Below, piece after piece: positions 1 to 5,230 of a stretch of 7,535 nt of DNA; positions within the stretch are counted from its first letter, which is position 1; every line of letters begins with the position of its first letter. Below the pieces are notes generated by a model. It saw nothing but the letters and a program-made list of their open reading frames with translations. It had not been told where the DNA came from and searched no databases. Position numbers and translations under genes: made by a program. The DNA comes from Acidimicrobiia bacterium (GTDB taxonomy: Bacteria; Actinomycetota; Acidimicrobiia; Spongiisociales; UBA5794). Where the stretch lies: positions 1 through 7,535 of the forward strand of contig JAUVNV010000122.1 in assembly GCA_030599515.1 (NCBI GenBank). The letters are read 5' to 3'.

Positions 1-48
1 AGGGTCTCCCATACCAGTGGCTGTGGACTCCGTAGCGTCACAAGAAAG

Positions 49-80
49 GGTGGAGGGATCGGTTCATCGATCCCTCCACC
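49..80. repeat. Perfect 13-bp inverted repeat (hairpin) upstream of vapBC
   Basis: The arms GGTGGAGGGATCG (49-61) and CGATCCCTCCACC (68-80) are perfectly complementary around a 6-base loop (62-67). Read on the minus strand, the stem is followed by CTTTCTTG, a T-rich tail of the kind seen in intrinsic terminators. On the plus strand there is no T-run. It could be a terminator stopping antisense transcription through vapBC or serving a gene to the left of the window, or it could be a protein-binding operator. It lies about 30 bases upstream of the nearest candidate -10 of vapB. The structure is certain; the role is inference. Confidence 0.6.
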
Positions 81-107
81 AACCGCGAACCACCCCCAAA
101 CGGGGGG

Positions 108-135
108 TATCTATTCTCTGTGGAATGGATATCCT
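108..135 (+). promoter_or_regulatory. Candidate vapBC promoter with two -10-like hexamers
   Basis: Two -10-like hexamers precede vapB: TATTCT at 112-117 and TATCCT at 130-135. TATCCT ends six bases before the ATG, the spacing expected for a leaderless transcript. A G-run at 136-140 could alternatively serve as a weak ribosome binding site for a transcript started from the upstream hexamer. The 8-bp palindrome GGATATCC (127-134) overlaps the second hexamer and could be part of an autoregulatory operator, as is usual for vapBC. No convincing -35 is seen. Confidence 0.35.
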
Positions 136-141
136 GGGGGA

Positions 142-348
142 ATGACCAAGCGATTGATCGATGTCAACGATGCGAAGCTCGGCGCCGTGCGCGACCTTCT
201 GGATACGACGACGTTGAAGGCGACCGTCGACGCCGCCTTCGATGAAGTCCTCGCTCTCGAAGAGAGGCGGCGGGCTCTTCTCGAGGAGCGGGGTGTGGAC
301 CTTGCCGAACTTGCCGATCCCGAAGAGCGCCAGACCGCGTGGGGCTGA
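142..348 (+). CDS. vapB: VapB-family antitoxin
   Basis: This 68-residue protein is a predicted type II antitoxin of the VapB family. The N-terminal part, MTKRLIDVNDAKLGAVRDLL, then TTTLKATVDAAFDEVLALEERR, matches the short beta strand plus two helices of the small ribbon-helix-helix VapB antitoxins common in actinobacteria. This part would dimerise, bind operator DNA and repress the operon. The charged C-terminal tail (about residues 40-68) would wrap around and block the toxin. The length is typical. The next gene starts inside its last codons in another frame (10-base overlap), the usual coupled antitoxin-first order. The ATG at 142 is preceded by GGGGGA and a TATCCT hexamer. Family assignment rests on sequence pattern and on the adjacent PIN toxin; the RNA target is unknown. 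Confidence 0.8.
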   Translation: MTKRLIDVNDAKLGAVRDLLDTTTLKATVDAAFDEVLALEERRRALLEERGVDLAELADPEERQTAWG

Positions 349-761
349 GCCCCTACTACCTGGGCGATACCTCGGCGCTCGCACGGTTGTCAGAGCCGAC
401 GATCGCCGTCCGGCTGGGGCCGCTCCTCGAGGCCGGGCTCGTTGCGCGTTGCACGCCGACTGACCTCGAAGCCGGGTTCTCTTCCAGGAACCCCTCGTCA
501 CACCGCTCCATGCGGATCCTTCGTTCAGCGTGGCCTTTCGTTCTGATGGACCAGGCGGTACTCGATCGAGCTGCCGAGGTGCAGGACGCGCTGGCAGATC
601 GAAGCCAACAACGGGGAGCGAAGATCGCGGATCTGCTTATCGCCGCCGCGGCAGAGGCCGCCGACCTCGTTGTTCTCCACTACGACCACGACTTCGAAGT
701 CATTGCGGATGTCACCGGGCAGTCAACCGAGTGGATCGTCCCCCCCGGCACCGTGTCTTGA
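339..761 (+). CDS. vapC: VapC-family PIN-domain ribonuclease toxin
   Basis: This 140-residue single-domain PIN protein is a predicted endoribonuclease toxin inhibited by the VapB encoded just before it. The acidic metal-binding residues of PIN nucleases are visible: Asp10 in LGDTSALARL, Glu44 in TDLEAGFSSRN, Asp98 in KIADLLIAAAAE, and Asp116/Asp118 in LHYDHDFEVIADVTGQ. The last segment, ending EWIVPPG, is characteristic of actinobacterial VapC proteins. All catalytic positions are intact, so the toxin looks functional. The start is GTG at 339, inside the vapB coding end, which implies translational coupling. No later start keeps the first catalytic Asp. The usual cleavage targets in the family are tRNAs or rRNA; which one applies here cannot be told from sequence. 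Confidence 0.88.
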   Translation: MGLSPYYLGDTSALARLSEPTIAVRLGPLLEAGLVARCTPTDLEAGFSSRNPSSHRSMRILRSAWPFVLMDQAVLDRAAEVQDALADRSQQRGAKIADLLIAAAAEAADLVVLHYDHDFEVIADVTGQSTEWIVPPGTVS

Positions 762-788
762 GCACGGTTGGAAATCTCCGATGCCTGG

Positions 789-823
789 AGCGGGCGGAGT
801 CGGGACGCACCGGGCAGCCCGCT
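789..823. terminator. Weak candidate bidirectional terminator between convergent genes
   Basis: The gap between the vapC stop and the convergent membrane-protein stop contains AGCGGGC (789-795) and its complement GCCCGCT (817-823), a 7-bp GC-rich stem with a 21-base loop. Only a short TTGTC follows on the plus strand, so the terminator call is weak. Its position between converging genes is the main support. Confidence 0.25.
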
Positions 824-839
824 TGTCATGGATCCTGGG

Positions 840-1250
840 TCACATCCGGATGGCGCCGACCACGGACATGACCAGCCCGACGCCGATAACTCCGAGCGGC
901 ACCGCCCACAGCGAATGCACCGGCAACGCGGACACGGCGATCGCGCCCAAGATTGCGACCACGAGCCCGATGCTCAGCAGGCTCGAGTGACGCGAGCGGT
1001 CGCGACCCGACTTGATCAGTGCGATCGCTCCGACCCACGCCATGGTGGCCAACACGATGGTTGTACCGATGAGTGCTTGGACGATGGCGACCTCGCCGCC
1101 GATGTAGTCGTGTGTCGCGAGGTCGACGGAACCCCAGGCGGCGAACAGCGTCAGGAGCACCGCGATGGCGCCGAGGGCCCATCCGAATCCCGTGCGGAGT
1201 ACGGACCCGTCGGTGGTTCCGATCTCAGAGGAATGGTGTGCGTTCTGCAT
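840..1250 (-). CDS. Small four-helix membrane protein, function unknown
   Basis: This 136-residue integral membrane protein is not recognised as a named family. After a hydrophilic N-terminus of about 20 residues there are four hydrophobic segments, near residues 24-44, 55-79, 91-110 and 114-134. A basic loop, KSGRDRSRH, lies between helices 2 and 3 and is probably cytoplasmic, which would put both termini inside. I chose the ATG at 1250 because AAGGAGAG stands a few bases upstream; the frame is open further 5' to 1364, but that part is charged and lacks a binding site. It lies downstream of the sigma factor and propeller-like gene on the same strand, separated by 120 bases containing a hairpin and a 17-bp tandem duplication. 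It may therefore be the last gene of that cassette or have its own promoter. Convergent with vapC. Confidence 0.7.
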   Translation of the reverse strand: MQNAHHSSEIGTTDGSVLRTGFGWALGAIAVLLTLFAAWGSVDLATHDYIGGEVAIVQALIGTTIVLATMAWVGAIALIKSGRDRSRHSSLLSIGLVVAILGAIAVSALPVHSLWAVPLGVIGVGLVMSVVGAIRM

Positions 1251-1261
1251 GGTTCTCTCCT

Positions 1262-1295
1262 TCCCTTCTTCCATACATCCCCTTCTCCCATACAT
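1262..1295 (-). repeat. 17-bp tandem duplication in the leader of the membrane-protein gene
   Basis: On the minus strand, ATGTATGGGAGAAGGGG (1295-1279) is followed directly by ATGTATGGAAGAAGGGA (1278-1262), identical at 15 of 17 positions. The second copy runs into the Shine-Dalgarno sequence of the gene starting at 1250. Purine-rich repeated GAAGGG motifs give several possible ribosome binding sites. This is probably a recent local duplication. Confidence 0.6.
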
Positions 1296-1312
1296 GTCCA
1301 CCGGGTCGAGAA

Positions 1313-1340
1313 CCGCCATCAGGGATGCCCCCGATGGCGG
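1313..1340 (-). terminator. Hairpin after the propeller-like gene, candidate terminator
   Basis: CCGCCATC (1313-1320) pairs with GATGGCGG (1333-1340), an 8-bp stem with a 12-base loop that may pair further through GGG and CCC. It lies about 30 bases past the stop of the propeller-like gene (minus strand). No T-run follows, so it would be a U-less or Rho-assisted terminator. It could instead be a leader structure of the membrane-protein gene. Confidence 0.35.
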
Positions 1341-1370
1341 CACCGCCCTTCGATGCCGGCGCAACCCCGG

Positions 1371-2759
1371 CTACGGAGTGGATTCGGCCCTTTCCACGAC
1401 GCCGACCCAGAGATCGGCCTCTCGATTCCCGTCGGCGAAGTCGGACCCGAAGGATGCCGTTGAGACGACGAAGCGATCAGGTCCGGTAGCAATGCCGCTC
1501 AGATCCACGTCGGCCGAACCGAAGATCTCGTCTGCACCCATGGAGATCCACGCCTCGCCATCGGCGCTGAACATGACGGAGACAACGCCGCCGTCATCGA
1601 CCAAGGCCAGCAGTCCACGATCCGTGCCGGAGAGACCGATCGGGGAGAGCCCCTGGAACGGCGTCATGTCCATCTCGGTCCAGTCCTTCGCGTTCACCGA
1701 TCGATAGATCTGGTAGCTGCCGGTCTCGGTCGCGTGGTCGTATGTGACGCCAAGAGTGACGACACCGTCGTTCCAACTCGCGGTTGTCCCGATGTCCGCG
1801 AGGTAGGCGTCAGTCACGATGACCTCCTCCCAAGTCCTTCCTTCGGAAGAGAGCCAGGTCAGGATTCCCGGATTGGATCGCTCTGCCAGATCTGCCTCGG
1901 CGCTCATGAGGTACCCGAAGGGGGTGCCGGTGAGCGAGCGTGCGAAGATGAGTCCCTCCGGCTTATCGATCTCTTGCCACGTTGCGCCATCCGTGCTCGA
2001 GAGGATGATCTCGCTTCCGGGAGGCTCTATCTCCGGCAGGTGGTAGGCGACGATCAGACCGGCGTCGCCGCCTGCAATCCCTCTGACGACTTTCTCGCCC
2101 GGGGGGAGTCCAGCTTCGGTCGCGGGATCGGAGCGGACCGAGGATCCATCGCTGCGGATGAAGAGGATCTCGAAGGTACTCGGACCGGTCACCCCCACCA
2201 CCTCGCCGACCGCGCCCCACACCCCACCGTCTCTCCAGAAGACCTTCTCGTCATCGCCGAGTGGATTGTCGGCGATCGGCGTCCAGATGACGCCGTCGGG
2301 GGACGTGACGATCTCGCCGAGTACGGCGCCCGAATCACTGGTCTGGTGGCGCGCGCCCACGAACCCTTCACCGAACGCGGCGATCTGCGGGATCCAGGTG
2401 TCGCCCGTGTCGACCTTCATCCACGTTACCGGGCCCATCTGAACCGCGCCCTCGATCGGCGCTCCATCCGGTTGCTCGGCGAACGAACTGTCGTCACCGC
2501 CGCGAAGGAGAAGCGTGGCGGCTCCGATGCCGACGAGGACCATGACGAATGCCGCTGCGAAGGCCCACGCCCGCCGCCATTCGGTTCGAGCGTGCTGGAG
2601 TTGTTGAGGAGCAGGTGTAGAGGTCATTGGTTCCCTCCCGTTCCGGACGAGGAGCGCGACCGCAGCGGACTCGGACGAGTCGAGGAGATCGACGGTGTGC
2701 GGCACCGGATTGGCGCTGCGCACCGCTGCCTCGAGTCGGGTCACGTCGTCACTCTTCAC
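1371..2759 (-). CDS. Membrane-anchored protein with Asp-box/BNR-like repeats, likely sigma-factor partner
   Basis: This 462-residue protein has a cytoplasmic N-terminus (about residues 1-62), one transmembrane helix (about 64-86, AWAFAAAFVMVLVGIGAATLLL) and a large outer domain. The outer domain carries repeated S-x-D-G-x-x-W motifs (SPDGVIW, STDGATW, SADGEAW, and the weaker SSEGRTW and SVNAKDW). These resemble the Asp-box/BNR repeats of sialidase-like beta-propellers, but no sialidase active-site set was identified, so an enzymatic role is not claimed. The segment with ANPVPHTVDLLD at residues 16-27 has the look of the short cytoplasmic part found on membrane proteins encoded after actinobacterial ECF sigma factors. 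The GTG at 2759 lies inside the end of the restored sigma-factor frame (11-base overlap). I infer a membrane sensor or anti-sigma-like partner. No HxxxCxxC zinc anti-sigma motif is present. Confidence 0.72.
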   Translation of the reverse strand: MKSDDVTRLEAAVRSANPVPHTVDLLDSSESAAVALLVRNGREPMTSTPAPQQLQHARTEWRRAWAFAAAFVMVLVGIGAATLLLRGGDDSSFAEQPDGAPIEGAVQMGPVTWMKVDTGDTWIPQIAAFGEGFVGARHQTSDSGAVLGEIVTSPDGVIWTPIADNPLGDDEKVFWRDGGVWGAVGEVVGVTGPSTFEILFIRSDGSSVRSDPATEAGLPPGEKVVRGIAGGDAGLIVAYHLPEIEPPGSEIILSSTDGATWQEIDKPEGLIFARSLTGTPFGYLMSAEADLAERSNPGILTWLSSEGRTWEEVIVTDAYLADIGTTASWNDGVVTLGVTYDHATETGSYQIYRSVNAKDWTEMDMTPFQGLSPIGLSGTDRGLLALVDDGGVVSVMFSADGEAWISMGADEIFGSADVDLSGIATGPDRFVVSTASFGSDFADGNREADLWVGVVERAESTP

Positions 2760-3311
2760 GGTTGTGCTCCCGTCGCTGCAGGACCTTGGTCGTCCCGCTC
2801 ACCGATACATGTCCGGTCCGCCGACACTCGCTCCGAAGCCGCTTCAAGGCCTTCGCGTATCGCTGCTCGGCGGCGTGAGAGGAGCACCCCAGCATCTCCC
2901 CGATGTCGCTGAAGCCATCTCCTCCCACAGCCGGAGTGTCACGATCTCACGGTCCTGCGGTCGGAGCCGATCGAGGGCAGTGAGCATCTCTCGATCCTCT
3001 TCGCGGCGCACGACCACGGTCTCCGGCAGCGGATCAGGTTCCGACCACGACACGGTTGCGAGCCGCGCCCCGAGTCGACTGAGTCGCCGATGGGTGCGCT
3101 GCCGGTTGCGCAGCACGTTTCGAGCGACGCCGAAGATCCACAACCGGGTCTCGGGTTCGGGCGGCGCGTCGTAGCGGCGCTTCCAGACGATCAGGAAGAC
3201 GTCGGCGGCGGACTCGATGGCGTCGTCACGGTCCAGACGACGCAGGAAGTAGGCGAGCACGTCGGGTTGATGGTGCTCGTACAGTGCCCTGAATTGGGCC
3301 TCTCCCTCCAC
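2749..3311 (-). CDS. ECF RNA polymerase sigma factor, frameshifted in region 4
   Basis: This is a sigma-70 family ECF factor that would direct RNA polymerase to specific promoters. Region 2 covers about residues 6-75 (FRALYEHHQPDVLAYFLRR, then ESAADVFLIVWKRR and RLWIFGVARNVLRNRQR). Region 4 begins at ALDRLRPQDREIVTLRLWEEMA. As written, the frame then breaks: after about residue 133 it runs into an unrelated tail and stops at 2844 (155 residues). One extra base near 2911-2918 restores a normal helix-turn-helix (FSDIGEMLGCSSHAAEQRY, then AKALKRLR) and gives 187 residues ending at 2749, overlapping the next gene's GTG by 11 bases. No slippery heptamer is seen, so this is a sequencing error or a real inactivating mutation. 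I chose GTG 3311 because GGAGG lies just upstream and region 2 follows at once; GTG 3368 is an alternative. Confidence 0.82.
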
Positions 3312-3417
3312 GGCGCCTCCAAGCAACCGAACATGCGTACATGCCCGGCAGGTCTCATCTCGCTGCACCGATTGTCCTGCAAGGCCGCACCGACCGCTAG
3401 GGGCATTCGCTCAGTGC

Positions 3418-4002
3418 CTACGGAGTGGCTGCCCTCACCTCGTTGAGGCTCCCGAGGAACTCGGTGGTGAGCGTCTCGTAGGCGTCGACGGCCTCGCGAC
3501 GGGCTGTACCGTCGTCGGGGGCCCGGAGGCCCGCGATGACCGCATCGACTCCGGGCGGCAACGTGGCTGCTGCTGTTACCGACCCCGGCCAGACGGCGGC
3601 GTATATGTCGGGCGCGTTCGTTGCGGCGACGGAGTCGCTCAGCGACTGCGCTTCGGCCTTCGCGGCCTCGAGAGCCGCCAGTGTGTCGTCGAACGACGGT
3701 ACGTCGTCCTCCCTGTTCTCCCACGCGGTGTTCGCGTCGTCGATGTCGTTCGCGATCGAATTCGCCGTGGATTCGTACCCGTCGACGAGGCGGAGGAAGG
3801 CCGCGATGTCCGCAGGGAGCGTAGTTGTCGTGGTGATGTCGGGAACCGAGGTGGTGGTCTCCGACGCGGCGACCGTTGTTGTGGTCCCGACGGGGATCTC
3901 CGCCGGAGGCAACGCCGTGACGAACAGATACGTGAATCCGATCAGCGCAGCGATGACGACCGGCAGGATCCAACGTCCGTGTTTCGGGTCTTCTTTGCTC
4001 AC
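3418..4002 (-). CDS. Single-pass surface protein with Thr-rich stalk, function unknown
   Basis: This 194-residue protein was not recognised. It has a short basic N-terminus (MSKEDPKHGR), one hydrophobic segment at about residues 11-31 that is an uncleaved signal anchor, a Thr-rich linker at about 40-62 (runs such as GTTTTV and DITTTTTLP), and an outer domain of about 130 residues. The outer domain is rich in Ala, Asp and Glu and probably mostly helical. The linker resembles a glycosylatable stalk holding the domain away from the membrane. No cysteines or lipobox are present. The start is GTG at 4002, which stands seven bases after TATCCT, a leaderless-type arrangement. It is divergent from the folate operon and upstream, on the same strand, of the sigma-factor gene (about 106 bases between them), so a shared transcript is possible but unproven. 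Confidence 0.72.
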   Translation of the reverse strand: MSKEDPKHGRWILPVVIAALIGFTYLFVTALPPAEIPVGTTTTVAASETTTSVPDITTTTTLPADIAAFLRLVDGYESTANSIANDIDDANTAWENREDDVPSFDDTLAALEAAKAEAQSLSDSVAATNAPDIYAAVWPGSVTAAATLPPGVDAVIAGLRAPDDGTARREAVDAYETLTTEFLGSLNEVRAATP

Positions 4003-4009
4003 GGCGGCC

Positions 4010-4015
4010 AGGATA
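4010..4015 (-). promoter_or_regulatory. -10 hexamer of the Thr-rich protein gene (leaderless type)
   Basis: Minus-strand TATCCT ends exactly seven bases before the GTG at 4002, so transcription would begin at or next to the start codon. No Shine-Dalgarno sequence is present and no good -35 is visible. The 89-base gap to the divergent SDR gene holds both promoters. Confidence 0.45.
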
Positions 4016-4078
4016 GGCGGTCACGGAGCAAGGCAGCGGATAGGCACGAACCGGGAAGGCGAACGGTCGCTGGTTGGT

Positions 4079-4084
4079 TACGCT
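4079..4084 (+). promoter_or_regulatory. -10 hexamer of the folate operon (leaderless type)
   Basis: TACGCT is followed by seven bases and then the ATG at 4092. There is no Shine-Dalgarno sequence before that ATG, which supports a leaderless mRNA starting at the A of ATG. No clear -35 is seen. The hexamer also argues against the TTG at 4074 as the start, since that would put the -10 inside the coding region. Confidence 0.45.
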
Positions 4085-4091
4085 CACCACC

Positions 4092-4823
4092 ATGGAGTTG
4101 CGGGGAAGAGTCGGGATCGTGACCGGAGGCGGCGTTCGCGTCGGTCGTGCGATCGCGCTCGGCCTCGCCCGATCCGGCGTCGACGTGTTCATCCACTACA
4201 ACCGGTCTGCCGACCCCGCCGAACGAACCGCCGAAGAGGCTCGGAACCTGGGCGTCCGAGCCGCCGTAGGGTCGGTCGATCTCTCGGATCCAGTGAACGC
4301 AGCCGCTCTTGTCGACCTTACGCAGCAGTCCCTCGGGCAACCCTCGATTCTCGTCAACAGCGCGTCCGGGTTCCCCTCCGACACAATTGCGGACGTCAGC
4401 GTTGACGCCTGGAGGGCGACGCTCGATTTGACACTGGCATCCCCGGTCTTCGCGACCCAGGCGTTCGCGGCTGCCCTCCCCGAAGACCTCGATGGTGCCG
4501 TCGTGAACATCACGGACGTCCGGACCCAGACCCCCTACCGGGAGCACTTCAGCTACGTCGTGGCAAAGGGCGGAATCGACACGTTCACCAAGACGGCGGC
4601 GCTGCAACTCGCACCGCGCATCAGGGTCAATGCCGTGGCTTTGGGAGTGATCCTCCCGCCACCCCACGAGGACGATGACTACGCCTCGAGACTCGCGGCC
4701 GACCTCCCCCTCGCCCGGGTCGGCGGGACGGGACCGGTCGTGGCGACCATCCTCTCGCTGCTGGAGAACGACTTCGTCACCGGCGAGATCGTGCGGGTCG
4801 ACGGTGGGGGCCATCTGACATGA
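4092..4823 (+). CDS. Pteridine reductase-like SDR (PTR1/FolM type)
   Basis: This 243-residue short-chain dehydrogenase/reductase is predicted to use NADPH to reduce a dihydropterin or dihydrofolate. The cofactor-binding motif is TGGGVRVGRAIA (11-22), and NSAS (89-92) is the NNAS-like motif. The catalytic set is Asp142 (NITDVRTQ), Tyr155 and Lys159 (YVVAK). In ordinary SDRs the first position is Ser; Asp with Tyr 13 and Lys 17 residues later is the arrangement of trypanosomatid PTR1, and FolM also has Asp here. The protein ends with VDGG, as many SDRs do. It heads an operon with folB and folK-folE, which fits a pterin substrate. FolM, a quinonoid or monapterin reductase, or a partial substitute for FolA are all possible. 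I prefer ATG 4092 (leaderless) to TTG 4074. Confidence 0.78.
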   Translation: MELRGRVGIVTGGGVRVGRAIALGLARSGVDVFIHYNRSADPAERTAEEARNLGVRAAVGSVDLSDPVNAAALVDLTQQSLGQPSILVNSASGFPSDTIADVSVDAWRATLDLTLASPVFATQAFAAALPEDLDGAVVNITDVRTQTPYREHFSYVVAKGGIDTFTKTAALQLAPRIRVNAVALGVILPPPHEDDDYASRLAADLPLARVGGTGPVVATILSLLENDFVTGEIVRVDGGGHLT

Positions 4824-5230
4824 GATACAAGACACAAGACACAAGACACAAGAACCTCGACGAGATCCGAATCAAGGATCTAGCTATCTCGGGGATTCTG
4901 GGGATCAACCCTGACGAGCGGATCAACCGGCAGGACATTCTCGTCAACGCCACGCTGTGGACGGACACGCGGACCGCAGCAGCAAGCGATGACATCGACG
5001 ACGCCGTCAACTACCGGACGATCACGAAGCAGCTCATCGCCTTCGTCGAGCAGGGCGAGCCCATGCTCGTCGAGCGGCTCGTTGCCGAACTCGCCGAGAT
5101 CTGTCTGGATGCGAACGAACGAATCGACGCTGTCGAATTGACGGTCGAGAAGCCGGGTGCGTTGCGACACGCCCGATCGGTCGGAATCACGATCTACCGA
5201 ACACGAACTGGGGGCAACGGCGATGCGTGA
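4820..5230 (+). CDS. folB: Dihydroneopterin aldolase
   Basis: FolB splits 7,8-dihydroneopterin into 6-hydroxymethyl-7,8-dihydropterin and glycolaldehyde. The 136-residue product shows the family core: IRIKDLAISGILGINPDERINRQ with the conserved Glu33, Tyr65 in DAVNYRTI, and the C-terminal EKPGALRHARSVGITIYR carrying the catalytic Lys111. The start overlaps the SDR stop (ATGA), with a G-run at 4804-4810 as ribosome binding site. The N-terminus is odd: residues 2-12 (RYKTQDTRHKN) are encoded by a 7-bp tandem repeat and lie outside the family core. No other ATG, GTG or TTG stands between the repeat and the core, so translation must pass through the repeat. Its end overlaps folK-folE by 8 bases, giving tight coupling within the folate operon. 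Confidence 0.93.
   Translation: MRYKTQDTRHKNLDEIRIKDLAISGILGINPDERINRQDILVNATLWTDTRTAAASDDIDDAVNYRTITKQLIAFVEQGEPMLVERLVAELAEICLDANERIDAVELTVEKPGALRHARSVGITIYRTRTGGNGDA
4827..4853 (+). repeat. Heptamer tandem repeat (ACAAGAC, about 3.9 copies) inside the 5' end of folB
   Basis: ACAAGAC occurs three times in succession (4827-4833, 4834-4840, 4841-4847), followed by ACAAGA (4848-4853). It starts four bases after the folB ATG. Because seven is not a multiple of three, gain or loss of one copy would shift the folB frame. Confidence 0.9.

Noticed and set aside
1734..2912. Open frame of 392 codons on the plus strand opposite the propeller-like gene
   Set aside because: It is Arg/Asp-rich, has no domain or ribosome binding site, and spans both the propeller-like gene and the end of the sigma gene. 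The minus-strand genes have coherent topology and motifs.
2905..2925. Programmed -1 frameshift in the sigma gene
   Set aside because: No X-XXY-YYZ slippery heptamer stands at the shift point, and no clear downstream structure was identified, so an error or mutation is more likely.
3331..3344. CATGCGTACATG as a palindromic operator before the sigma gene
   Set aside because: The central four bases do not pair; only the self-complementary CATG ends match, which is common by chance.
3191..4192. Minus-strand open frame of 333 codons overlapping the Thr-rich protein and sigma genes
   Set aside because: It reads both real genes out of frame and is dominated by Arg and His. Near its end it picks up part of sigma region 2 only in a shifted frame.
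3536..4405. Plus-strand open frame of 289 codons opposite the Thr-rich gene and running into the SDR
   Set aside because: It overlaps the SDR gene in the wrong frame and crosses the divergent promoter region; its composition is that of a shadow frame.
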